Shown here in pieces: positions 9,340-17,528 of a stretch of DNA of 64,000 nucleotides; positions within the stretch are counted from its first letter, which is position 1, and each line of letters begins with the position of its first letter. The stretch is from contig NZ_CAKZKO010000118.1 of assembly GCF_937123705.1 (NCBI RefSeq), positions 29,322 through 93,321 on the forward strand, written 5' to 3'. The notes beneath the pieces are model-generated. The model was not told where the DNA came from. It made no database searches and saw nothing but the letters and a program-made list of their open reading frames with translations. The translations under genes and the position numbers were made by a program. The stretch is from an uncultured Paraglaciecola sp. (GTDB lineage: Bacteria; Pseudomonadota; Gammaproteobacteria; Enterobacterales; Alteromonadaceae).

Positions 9340-10164
9340 TTAATCGCCCTTAGTGAATCCCTTGGAGATAGCAATAACATCTTGATATTCATAGAGTTTA
9401 TGACCTTCTGCATGGAAGGTTGCAAGTTCTTGTTCTGAGGGAAATGAATAGTAGCTTGCTTCAAGATTGCCTGTGAGCTTCGCTGCAAGCGTTTCACACT
9501 TTCCTGTTTGCTCTATGGTATTTATAGCCTCAATTACGTCTTTGATCCCTTGCTTATAGACCGCTAGTGTATTGAATAAATAAGAACGCTGATAATCCAC
9601 AGTTTGTTTGCTGATTTTTATTATTTCACCGCTATCAATGCCACTATCGTTAATATAATGCAGCGTAGTGCCGCAATGCGTGTCTTGACTTTGCATGGCT
9701 CTGAAAGTCGCCATTACCCCGCGATAAGTAGGTAATTCACCTGAGTGTAAATTGATGACTCCAAACTTTGGAATAGCAATCACCGCGGATTGCAAAATCA
9801 AACCAAAACGTATTGATACAATAAGATCGGGAGCAAAGTTTTGGACAGTAGCAATCCCTGCCTGACAGTTTATGGAGTGGACATCTGTTACCTTAATCCC
9901 TAACTCTCGAAACCCACCAAAACTTCTGAGTTTTTTGGGGGCAGTGTTTTTTGGGTTTTCTAATGCAGGAAACAGTATCTGATTAAATAAGTCTTGCTCA
10001 AAAAAGGCTAAGTCTTTTAGGCTTTGAGGTTTGTTTTGACTTTTCTTACCCACACTTGAAGATAATAAAACTTGAAATTGGTATTTGTCTAAACAGCTTT
10101 GAAACAACTCATTCAATGCCACATTACTGGCAATATCTCGGTTTGCTAGAACTAATATTTTCAT
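9340..10164 (-). CDS. Formyltransferase-like protein (Fmt N-terminal fold)
   Basis: A 274-residue protein with the formyltransferase catalytic layout: the NLHSGELPTYRG motif (about residues 138-149; Asn and His of the family) and the GIDSGEII segment carrying the catalytic Asp (near 177). It lacks the C-terminal domain of methionyl-tRNA formyltransferase, so it is probably a sugar- or metabolite-directed formyltransferase or a hydrolase-like relative. No sugar biosynthesis genes lie nearby. The stop codon lies within the right-hand ATTT flank of the MITE-like element. Confidence 0.75.
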   Translation of the reverse strand: MKILVLANRDIASNVALNELFQSCLDKYQFQVLLSSSVGKKSQNKPQSLKDLAFFEQDLFNQILFPALENPKNTAPKKLRSFGGFRELGIKVTDVHSINCQAGIATVQNFAPDLIVSIRFGLILQSAVIAIPKFGVINLHSGELPTYRGVMATFRAMQSQDTHCGTTLHYINDSGIDSGEIIKISKQTVDYQRSYLFNTLAVYKQGIKDVIEAINTIEQTGKCETLAAKLTGNLEASYYSFPSEQELATFHAEGHKLYEYQDVIAISKGFTKGD

Positions 10165-10194
10165 TAAATGCCTAGAGGGTGGTGATCTTTACTG

Positions 10195-10350
10195 TTAATC
10201 GTCTTTGTCTTCAAAACGATCGTAAGAAGCATTATTGTCTTTATTAACCTTAGGTAGTTTTTGATTAGCACTTTGTTTTAATAATAGTATGTTGCCAATT
10301 ATCAGCCCCAAAACCAGTCCAATAATCACAACTACTATCCAAATATCCAT
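10195..10350 (-). CDS. DUF2897 small membrane protein
   Basis: A 51-residue protein starting [15 protein letters not shown], with a single transmembrane helix at residues 3-25 and a hydrophilic acidic tail. Size and layout match the DUF2897 family of gammaproteobacterial one-helix proteins. A longer ORF exists, but this ATG overlaps the stop of the M15 peptidase gene (TAATG) and has GAGGTG upstream, so I chose it. Function unknown. It is the last gene of the yffB-dapE-M15 operon. Confidence 0.72.
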   Translation of the reverse strand: MDIWIVVVIIGLVLGLIIGNILLLKQSANQKLPKVNKDNNASYDRFEDKDD

Positions 10351-11021
10351 TACACACCTCGGTTTAATATATATTGCTGATAAATCTTTGGCATATTGGC
10401 CTCTATGCATTCAAACCCTTTAATATTGGAGTGTTTAAGGTTTTCTAACAGCATGTGTTCGTCTAAGTGATGCAACATTTTGTCGGCGCTGGCTTGAAAA
10501 CTAAGATGCCAAGGTTCACGGGCGATGCCACCTTGATATTTTGCATAAGGACGTTCAAAACCAAATTTATTGGCGTGCTCATTTAGCCAAAGGTTGAGCT
10601 TAGAACATGGCCCTTGATCGTATTCGCTACATACCAATTGAAAGTTGTGTTGACTTTGTTCGACCGATTTTTTGTCGTACACATCTAAATCGCTACCCCA
10701 GTGATGCCGACTGGCGCCTGGCAGCGCCGACCAAGTTAATATGGCATGGAGCTTTTTTTCATCAGTAAGAGTTGTAGCGTCTAAAGTTCGTTCATTTGCA
10801 TCTAATAGAGTTGATTTGCCAGACCACTTATTTTGCCAAATCAGCCGTTGTCGTTCGAAGCTGCGATAACTGCTGACAATTTGTAAATCCACATTATCCT
10901 TTGCCGCCGCCTTTTGCATTTTGGTAAAGGCGCTACACACTTCGGGCAAAAGCCGAAAGCCCTGTTGGCATTCGACTAGTTGACTTGAGTCTTTGCCTAA
11001 AACCTGCGCTTGGGTGATCAC
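10350..11021 (-). CDS. M15 family D-alanyl-D-alanine carboxypeptidase (VanY-like)
   Basis: A 223-residue zinc peptidase. Motifs: SSYRSFERQ (near 49), [12 protein letters not shown] with the His and Asp zinc ligands (near 100), and EPWHLSF with the catalytic Glu and last His (near 168). M15B enzymes trim the terminal D-Ala from peptidoglycan stems. No clear signal peptide is visible, so cytoplasmic action on recycled or precursor peptides is possible. The start overlaps the dapE stop by 4 bases. Together with dapE it suggests a cell-wall precursor theme. Confidence 0.88.
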   Translation of the reverse strand: MITQAQVLGKDSSQLVECQQGFRLLPEVCSAFTKMQKAAAKDNVDLQIVSSYRSFERQRLIWQNKWSGKSTLLDANERTLDATTLTDEKKLHAILTWSALPGASRHHWGSDLDVYDKKSVEQSQHNFQLVCSEYDQGPCSKLNLWLNEHANKFGFERPYAKYQGGIAREPWHLSFQASADKMLHHLDEHMLLENLKHSNIKGFECIEANMPKIYQQYILNRGV

Positions 11022-12145
11022 CCCAATAGCCTTTGTAAAATATCTTGATAAATATCGGCAAGGGTATCGAGATCAGCCATTTTCACGCATTCGTCAATTT
11101 TATGAATAGTGGCATTCACTGGGCCAAGTTCAATCACCTGTGCGCCTGTTGGGGCAATAAAACGCCCATCAGAGGTGCCACCTGCTGTAGATAATTGTGT
11201 TTCACGACCGGTGCAGTGTTTAATGGCTTGTTGCGTGGCATCTACTAAGTCGCCTGAATCGGTTAAGAATGGTTGCCCGTTAAAGGTCCAATCTATGTGG
11301 TAATTGAGTTTATGGGCATCTAATACTTGGGTGACTCTGGTGATCAAGTGTTGGTCGGTAACTTCGGTTGAAAATCTAAAATTAAAACAAATGTGTAATT
11401 CACCAGGAATCACATTGCCCGCTCCTGTACCACCATTGATATTGGAAATTTGAAAACTGGTTGGAGGAAAGGAGTCATTGCCGCTATCCCAACGGGTATT
11501 GGCCAATTCAGCCAATGCTAGCGTTGACTCGTGAATGGGGTTTCTCGCCAAGTGAGGGTAGGCTACATGTCCTTGAGTGCCTTTAACCACTAAGTCGCCT
11601 GTTAAAGAGCCTCTACGGCCATTTTTAACAATATCACCCACTTCAGCTGTGCTCGAAGGTTCGCCTACCAAACACCAAGTAATTTTTTCATTACGGGCTT
11701 CTAGGGTGTCAATCACCTTAGTCGTGCCGTTGATAAAAGGCCCTTCTTCATCACTGGTAATTAAAAACGCAATGGAGCCTTTGTGGTCGGGATTGGCTTT
11801 TACAAAGTTTTCGGTGGCAACTAACATGGCCGCTAAACTGCCTTTCATATCTGCCGCACCGCGCCCATGAATAAAGCCGTTTTGTTCAGTGGCCTCAAAA
11901 GGCGGTGTTTTCCAGTTTTCTTCTGGGCCTGTAGGCACAACATCGGTGTGCCCTGCAAAACAAAATAACGGTCCCTCTTTGCCTTTTCGTGCCCAAATGT
12001 TTTTGGTATCGGCAAAGGTGAGGTCTTCAATTTCAAAGCCTAATGGCGCAAGGATAGCCGCCATCATCTCCTGACACCCCGCGTCTTCAGGGGTTACAGA
12101 CTTTCTGTTGATCAACCCTTTGGTGAGCGCTATGGTGCGACTCAT
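11018..12145 (-). CDS. dapE: Succinyl-diaminopimelate desuccinylase
   Basis: A 375-residue M20 metallohydrolase that converts N-succinyl-L,L-DAP to L,L-DAP in lysine and peptidoglycan synthesis. Metal-site motifs: [11 protein letters not shown] (near 65), GAADMKGS (near 97) and SDEEGP (near 130). [11 protein letters not shown] near 320 is characteristic of DapE. Its start overlaps the yffB-like stop by 4 bases, and its stop overlaps the M15 peptidase start, so the three are tightly coupled. The yffB-dapE pair is conserved in gammaproteobacteria. Confidence 0.96.
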   Translation of the reverse strand: MSRTIALTKGLINRKSVTPEDAGCQEMMAAILAPLGFEIEDLTFADTKNIWARKGKEGPLFCFAGHTDVVPTGPEENWKTPPFEATEQNGFIHGRGAADMKGSLAAMLVATENFVKANPDHKGSIAFLITSDEEGPFINGTTKVIDTLEARNEKITWCLVGEPSSTAEVGDIVKNGRRGSLTGDLVVKGTQGHVAYPHLARNPIHESTLALAELANTRWDSGNDSFPPTSFQISNINGGTGAGNVIPGELHICFNFRFSTEVTDQHLITRVTQVLDAHKLNYHIDWTFNGQPFLTDSGDLVDATQQAIKHCTGRETQLSTAGGTSDGRFIAPTGAQVIELGPVNATIHKIDECVKMADLDTLADIYQDILQRLLG

Positions 12146-12486
12146 GAGAATATCTCGACGTATTGTGCGGCTTTAAAACCTATATAATACTGATTGTTGT
12201 GAATTAAAATGGGGCGCTTGATCATGGCTGGGTATTCAAGCAAAAGGGCTAAAGCGCTGGTTTTATCTAATCCTTGCTTTTGCTCTTCAGAAAGTTGGCG
12301 AAAAGTCGTGCCTCTTTTATTCAGCATTACTTCCCAACCCAAGGCTTGCTCTGTTTGTTCGAGCCAATTTGAAGCTAGGCCATCTTTTCGGTAATCATGA
12401 AAATTAAATTCGATATCATTTGTTGCTAACCAAGCGCGCGCTTTTTTGATGGTATCGCAGTTTTTAATGCCGTACAGGGTGGTCAT
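12142..12486 (-). CDS. yffB: ArsC/Spx family protein YffB
   Basis: A 114-residue thioredoxin-fold protein of the ArsC/Spx/YffB family. The N-terminus has [16 protein letters not shown], with a single Cys in place of the CXXC of thioredoxins. The position directly upstream of dapE, with 4-base overlap, matches E. coli yffB. E. coli YffB has been reported to interact with glutathione; no arsenate reductase role should be assumed. Confidence 0.87.
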   Translation of the reverse strand: MTTLYGIKNCDTIKKARAWLATNDIEFNFHDYRKDGLASNWLEQTEQALGWEVMLNKRGTTFRQLSEEQKQGLDKTSALALLLEYPAMIKRPILIHNNQYYIGFKAAQYVEIFS

Positions 12487-12650
12487 GGTGTCCTATTGGG
12501 TTTATCAAAGTAGAAGAGCCCTGACTATAGCGATAAAGCGCAATAGAGGTAAAGGCTGATAACCCATATTGGGTTTAAATTTAGACGTTTATGCCCAAAA
12601 CCAGCAAATTGGGCAAAATATTAGTTTTGTTACCACAGCACTTTGAATGG

Positions 12651-13421
12651 CTAGAGTGGGGGTAAACCCCAGCTTTGCAGCTGCTTCATATATTCTGCTT
12701 TGGGTAAGGCAATATAGAGTGGGTTTTTCTGTGGTCTAAGCCAAGCTAAGAGTTTATCCATTTTGGACTCGTCCATTGAAGTACAACCCGCAGTTGGCAC
12801 CTCTGGTCCAAACCATAAGTGCATAAAAATACAGCTACCTTTGCCACTAATGTTATCCATATTGTGGTTGATCACTATGCCTTTCTTATAAATGCTCTGA
12901 TTATTATTGTGAATATCACGGCGCATGGGCTCGGTAGAGCCTTGTACTGCCTCTGTACCAACAAGGTTTTCATCAACAATTTGATTGTAAAGCGGCGAAC
13001 CATTTACATCCATACAATAGTGGTTGGCGCTCATTGCGTAGTAAGGCATCTGGGTTTTAACTTTTGGAAGATAGCCAAAAGTGGTGTGTAGATTAAATAT
13101 TCCAGCCGTTGCTTTGCCATCCCCTTCATTTTTGTAATAACCTGACTGTTGAGGGTGAAGTCCTAAGCCCCAAGCCAAGCCAGTTCGGCCTAAATTCACT
13201 GGGAATGCTGAGTCTATCTTTTGCCACTTTCCTTGGCTTAGTTCAAATTTTTGCAAAGTGGCTGTGGTTGCGTCCCAATCATTCGACACAACTATGACTA
13301 ATTGTTGCGTGTTTAGACTTTGAAGTAGAGTAAGATTTGCTGCATTTCTCGAGCTACAAGCGCTGAAAAGAGTGACACATAGCGCTAAGGTTAGGGTAAT
13401 AATGGCTGTTGAATTGAACAT
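12651..13421 (-). CDS. YkuD-family L,D-transpeptidase-like lipoprotein
   Basis: 256 residues with a lipoprotein signal (lipobox LFSAC near residues 18-22). The C-terminal region has CIFMHLWFGPEVPTAGCTSM near 195-214, matching the YkuD His-(x)n-Gly-Cys catalytic pattern. YkuD enzymes make or break L,D bonds in peptidoglycan or attach proteins to it; more distant relatives are hydrolases. It is 23 bases downstream of the NlpC/P60 gene, on the same strand, and so may belong to the cell-wall degradation locus. A good ribosome binding site (GCGGAG) precedes the ATG. Confidence 0.78.
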   Translation of the reverse strand: MFNSTAIITLTLALCVTLFSACSSRNAANLTLLQSLNTQQLVIVVSNDWDATTATLQKFELSQGKWQKIDSAFPVNLGRTGLAWGLGLHPQQSGYYKNEGDGKATAGIFNLHTTFGYLPKVKTQMPYYAMSANHYCMDVNGSPLYNQIVDENLVGTEAVQGSTEPMRRDIHNNNQSIYKKGIVINHNMDNISGKGSCIFMHLWFGPEVPTAGCTSMDESKMDKLLAWLRPQKNPLYIALPKAEYMKQLQSWGLPPL

Positions 13422-13444
13422 ATAAACTCCGCTTCTTTGAGCTG

Positions 13445-14878
13445 TTATTGTTGTTGAATACTATCTAATGTGATGCGTTTTATATTGTAGATTTTATCTA
13501 GGTAGCTTGTGGTTTTGTTTAATTGCAATTTGATTAGCGGGGTAACCGATACCGCATTCAAAACACCTTTATAAAACTCTCCGTCTGGGGTCCAGTAGGC
13601 TAATCCTTTCACATCATGGATCACTCTAGGTTGGCCGTTTTCTTCACCTAAATACATCATCACGTGACCGGGAATATAAATCAGGTCGCCAATTTGTAAG
13701 TTGTCAATGACAGCCAATTTAGTGGCAAGCTCAGTATTTTTGTCAAAACGAAAATTAGTCCCGTATTCGCCTTTACCTTGTTGGCCTGAATTACGTGGCA
13801 TCAAAATACCAAAAGACTTATAGATTTCGCCCACAAAGCCAGTGCAATCTCGGCCGTTATAGTCATGGCCCCAACCGTAGCGTTCTCCTAAAAATTTAAA
13901 ACCTTGGGCAATGAGGTTTTCTGCGGTGTATTCAAGGTAGCCTATATGCACATCTTGGGTACGCCCAATTAGTGCGGTTTTAATGTGTAAGCGTCCATCA
14001 CTGTCGCGGGTGGGTAATTTGACCTGGTAACTGCCGGCAGTACTTTGACCATAGAGCTCCCCTTGTTCTTCATCACGACGTAAGAGGGGGAGTGTGATCC
14101 CCATGTCTAGTTGGACTTGAGAAATATCATCTTGATTTGGTACAAAGCTGGTTTGCACTTTAGCGCCGCTTATCAGTAAAAAATCTTGCTGCTGGATATA
14201 GCTTTGAATTTGTTGTTTGCTGCCAAAGGCTAGATCTTCTTCTAGCATCCAAGCTACATAATGATAGTTTTGTACCAACAACCATTTACCATCACTGCTG
14301 CTATGCAAAATAGCCACTGCTTCTCCCGGAAAAACGGCGGTTTCTTGAAAGCGGTCTAAATCCAAGTCCATTGCTCTATTAAAGACTCTGTCTAAAGTAG
14401 GGAAGGTTCTAAGAGATGACCTAGCTGTTACTAATCCATAGGCCACAGTATTTTGCTGTTTTACGCCATTTAGATTTAAAGCCTTGGTGTACTCCTTAAA
14501 CTTTTCTGCGCTGACCTGAGTGCCATCAGCATAAAAACGCGCACTTTTAGGCACTGAGCTAATACTATTTATCTTCTTTAGTAGCCCCTTTTTACTCAGT
14601 GTTGTTGGGGTCGCCAATGGGTCAACCATGTGGGGATTAGTGGCAACGAGCTGTTGATTGAATTTATTAATTTCCTGACTTTTCATCGATATCCCCTTGT
14701 TATTACCGAGCTTGGTTTGCCAGTACTTTGGGTTTAATTGCTGCTGGGTAATATCCGGCACATTGCTACTACTTTGCCCGAGGCTACTCGTTGTGTATAA
14801 AACCAAAAACAGCGCAAAAACATAAAAACGCTGGAACTTTTGAAAGCAATTGTTGGAAACGCGAGATAAATTCAACAT
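13445..14878 (-). CDS. Exported SH3/NlpC-P60 peptidoglycan endopeptidase
   Basis: A 477-residue exported protein. It has a signal sequence (about residues 15-35), SH3-like regions in the middle (about 140-310), and a C-terminal NlpC/P60 cysteine peptidase. The catalytic Cys lies in NGRDCTGFVGE (near 343) and His in PGHVMMYLG (near 404). Multi-SH3 NlpC/P60 enzymes of this shape (YkfC-like) cut D-Glu-mDAP links of stem peptides, often during murein recycling. Its ATG overlaps the stop of the sugar kinase gene by 7 bases, tying it to amino-sugar salvage. Confidence 0.87.
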   Translation of the reverse strand: MLNLSRVSNNCFQKFQRFYVFALFLVLYTTSSLGQSSSNVPDITQQQLNPKYWQTKLGNNKGISMKSQEINKFNQQLVATNPHMVDPLATPTTLSKKGLLKKINSISSVPKSARFYADGTQVSAEKFKEYTKALNLNGVKQQNTVAYGLVTARSSLRTFPTLDRVFNRAMDLDLDRFQETAVFPGEAVAILHSSSDGKWLLVQNYHYVAWMLEEDLAFGSKQQIQSYIQQQDFLLISGAKVQTSFVPNQDDISQVQLDMGITLPLLRRDEEQGELYGQSTAGSYQVKLPTRDSDGRLHIKTALIGRTQDVHIGYLEYTAENLIAQGFKFLGERYGWGHDYNGRDCTGFVGEIYKSFGILMPRNSGQQGKGEYGTNFRFDKNTELATKLAVIDNLQIGDLIYIPGHVMMYLGEENGQPRVIHDVKGLAYWTPDGEFYKGVLNAVSVTPLIKLQLNKTTSYLDKIYNIKRITLDSIQQQ

Positions 14879-15783
14879 GGCAAAGACTCATCGAGTAAAT
14901 AACGGGGTTGTAGCTTAGCAGGCAGCATGTGCAATGCGCCGCGCTCTGGGGTGTTTTTAGCCTGCTTTATCCTAGATCTCAGGGCAGGGCTAAATTTATT
15001 TTCAAAATAGGCGGCGAGTCCGCCCGTTAAGACGAGATCGAAAGTGCTATTGCGTAAGGCTCTAAATGATAATTTTTCGAGATAATCGCTAGCCTGTGTA
15101 ATTAAATCCACAGCATTGGCATCATTTTGTTTGGCCAATTCAATCACCACAGGTGCCAATGCGGCAAATTCACTCGATGTGGCATTCAGCATTTTTTGTA
15201 CTAGGGAATCGGTTGTGGTTAACGACAGTTGCTGTAACACCTTATGATGTAATTCGGTGGTAGTAATCACATTGTCCATGGCTTCAAGAGTTGAGATAAC
15301 AGCGCTGCGCCCTAACCATGCACCTCCACCTTTGTCACCTAACAGAAATCCATGTCCACCGAATTGTGTGACGACACCTGCTTGAATACACGCGGCAGAA
15401 GATCCGGTGCCAATTATTAGCAAGGCCCCATCTTTGGCGCCGTGGGCACCATAACCGGCCGCTGTTAGATCTGTGCTTGCAGTAAAACTGGCAAAGGGAT
15501 GTTGCCAAGCTGTGAGTTGGGCTTTTGCGCTAGGAACAAATGCCCCGGCTAATCCGGCTGCTACATGAAGTTGTCCGATAGTGGCTGGGCTTAGCTTGGC
15601 ATCGATTAATGCCAGCTGGACAGATTCAAGCATGGAAACAAAGGTTTGTTTTATATCTCTTGATGCATTGGCAGGCCCGCTTATGCCACGGCCTAGTACC
15701 TGTAATTCAGCGTTGAAAAGGTGGGCACTACATTTAGTGCCACCGCCATCAATGCCAATATACAAAGTTGTGTTGTCAATCAT
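14872..15783 (-). CDS. BadF/BcrA-type N-acetyl amino-sugar kinase (GlcNAc/MurNAc kinase candidate)
   Basis: 303 residues with the ASKHA fold: phosphate-1 loop IGIDGGGTKCSAHLF (near residues 9-23), phosphate-2 loop IIGTGSSAACIQ (near 122) and a glycine-rich GGHGFLLGDKGGGAWLG segment (near 142-158). The family includes human-type NagK and clostridial MurK, which phosphorylate GlcNAc and/or MurNAc at C6. In this locus it could supply MurNAc-6-P to MurQ, in place of a PTS. I chose ATG at 15783 over TTG one codon upstream. A GAATAATTATTC-like site lies 47 bases upstream. Confidence 0.82.
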   Translation of the reverse strand: MIDNTTLYIGIDGGGTKCSAHLFNAELQVLGRGISGPANASRDIKQTFVSMLESVQLALIDAKLSPATIGQLHVAAGLAGAFVPSAKAQLTAWQHPFASFTASTDLTAAGYGAHGAKDGALLIIGTGSSAACIQAGVVTQFGGHGFLLGDKGGGAWLGRSAVISTLEAMDNVITTTELHHKVLQQLSLTTTDSLVQKMLNATSSEFAALAPVVIELAKQNDANAVDLITQASDYLEKLSFRALRNSTFDLVLTGGLAAYFENKFSPALRSRIKQAKNTPERGALHMLPAKLQPRYLLDESLPC

Positions 15784-15829
15784 CAAGGTTTCTCAGTTAA
15801 TATTATATTCCTTAAGTAAGGTTACCACG

Positions 15830-15843
15830 GGAATAATTATTTC
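15830..15843. promoter_or_regulatory. Candidate MurR operator upstream of the kinase gene
   Basis: GGAATAATTATTTC is a 14-bp near-palindrome 47 bases before the kinase start. Similar sites occur at 20063-20076 and 26765-26778. Binding by the MurR-like regulator is inferred from recurrence only. Confidence 0.45.
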
Positions 15844-15893
15844 AACAAGGCGATCTTATAGTGAATAAATGTTATTTCACTTTAGGCCTTTTG

Positions 15894-17510
15894 CTAAGGG
15901 CCACTCAGTGCTGTAGCGCTGAGTTTGGTAAAGTTTAGATCTTGAAAGTCGTAGCTAAAATCAATGTCTTTGGATGCAGGTCTTAGGTGCATGCCCTTGA
16001 CGTTAGCCTTGTGGTCGCGATCTAAATAAATAATGGCATCTGCCTCTAGACTGCGGTCGTGCCAGCGGATTAATAAGCTGTCTTTATTATCTTGTTGATA
16101 CAAGGTGCCGACGAATTTTTTGACCCGCTGCGAGCTGATTTTCAGCGCCATTACATGTTTATCAGTGCTGCTATTTTTAACTTGCTCAATGAAAAACTTA
16201 CCCAACCATGGATCTTGGTAGGTGCCAATAAAAGCATCAAAGTCGGTGTTATCTTTATTGGCTAAAACAAACTTGTTGGTTGGCTTATTTGAGCGGCTAG
16301 TGGCACCTGAAGGTTTTTTCAACGGGCTAAATGTTGTTAGCCAATCACTAGTGGTGTCACCTAAGAAAGGTTTCATTGCGGTATACATCAGAGCGCTGCG
16401 TGCGGCACTCGATTGTTGGTTGGTCAGTACCACAAAGCCTAGGTCTAATTCAGGAAACAAGCTAACGAAAGAATACATGCCAGCTAAGCTGCCGGTGTGG
16501 TGCACTTGTAAATAACCGTCCATATCATTTATGCGCCAACCCAACCCGTAGGCACTTAGATGAGTATTGTCTAATCGCTTGCTGCGTGACGACACGGGCA
16601 TAATGGTATGGGGTGTCCACATCATCTTGTGTTGAGCTTTAGAAAAAAGTGGTTGACCTTCAGATGTTTGCCCTTGATTAAGCTGAACCTTTACCCAAGT
16701 TAGCATGTCGTTAAGGCTACACTGTATGCCACCTGCTGGAGCAGAGACACTGGGTTTATTTACATCAATAGGGCGAATAATGGTCTGTAGTTTGCCATCA
16801 ACAATACCATGTGGGGTGGCAACATTAGCTTGCTTTTGAGGACTTACCTTACCGGCAAAACAGTGTTTCATGCCTAAAGGTTGCATGATACGCCTCTCTA
16901 CAAAAGCCTCCCAACTAATTCCTGTTACTGCCGGGATCACCTCACCGGCAACGATATACAATAAATTGTCGTAGGCATAATCACTACGAAACTCGCCTGT
17001 GGGTTTGAGGTAACGTAAGTTGTGCAAAACCTCTTGTCGGCTAAAGCTGGAAGGCTCTGGCCACAACATTAAGTCGCCCGCGCCTAAGCCTAAACCACTC
17101 CTATGAGTCAGCAGGTCTATTAGGTTAAATTCTTTGCTTACCCAAGGGTCGTGTAAGGTAAAATCGGTTAAATAATCTTGAACTTTGCCATGCCAACTGA
17201 TCTTGCCTTGGTCCACCAAAATAGCCAAGGCCGCCGCCGTAAAAGCCTTCGAGTTTGAGGCGATTTTGAAGATGCTATTGCTGTCGACTGCAGAATTTTT
17301 CCCTATGGTTTTTACGCCATACCCTTGGGCAGCATGCACCTGGCCATTTTTAATTATGCCAATAGCCGCACCTGGGATCTGCAGCTTGTGCATTATTTGT
17401 TGAATCTTTTTGTGATCTAAGGAAGGGGATTTTGCATGGCTGATTAAACTTAAGCTGCTGATCAATAAGCAGTAAGCTAATGGTAAAATGGTTGCAGATA
17501 GTCTGGGCAT
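15894..17510 (-). CDS. S12 family serine hydrolase (beta-lactamase/D-aminopeptidase-like) with C-terminal DUF3471-like domain
   Basis: 538 residues with a signal peptide (cleavage near SHA, residue 26). Class C-type active-site motifs: SNSK (near 87-90), YDN (near 180) and HTG (near 340), followed by a C-terminal beta-barrel-like extension (about 430-538). Family members hydrolyse D-amino-acid peptides or esters; a periplasmic DD-peptidase is the natural reading here. It starts 18 bases after the amidase-YfeW fusion gene and is probably co-transcribed with it. The exact substrate cannot be read. Confidence 0.83.
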   Translation of the reverse strand: MPRLSATILPLAYCLLISSLSLISHAKSPSLDHKKIQQIMHKLQIPGAAIGIIKNGQVHAAQGYGVKTIGKNSAVDSNSIFKIASNSKAFTAAALAILVDQGKISWHGKVQDYLTDFTLHDPWVSKEFNLIDLLTHRSGLGLGAGDLMLWPEPSSFSRQEVLHNLRYLKPTGEFRSDYAYDNLLYIVAGEVIPAVTGISWEAFVERRIMQPLGMKHCFAGKVSPQKQANVATPHGIVDGKLQTIIRPIDVNKPSVSAPAGGIQCSLNDMLTWVKVQLNQGQTSEGQPLFSKAQHKMMWTPHTIMPVSSRSKRLDNTHLSAYGLGWRINDMDGYLQVHHTGSLAGMYSFVSLFPELDLGFVVLTNQQSSAARSALMYTAMKPFLGDTTSDWLTTFSPLKKPSGATSRSNKPTNKFVLANKDNTDFDAFIGTYQDPWLGKFFIEQVKNSSTDKHVMALKISSQRVKKFVGTLYQQDNKDSLLIRWHDRSLEADAIIYLDRDHKANVKGMHLRPASKDIDFSYDFQDLNFTKLSATALSGP

Positions 17511-17528
17511 TTAGGCGCTTCCTATTGG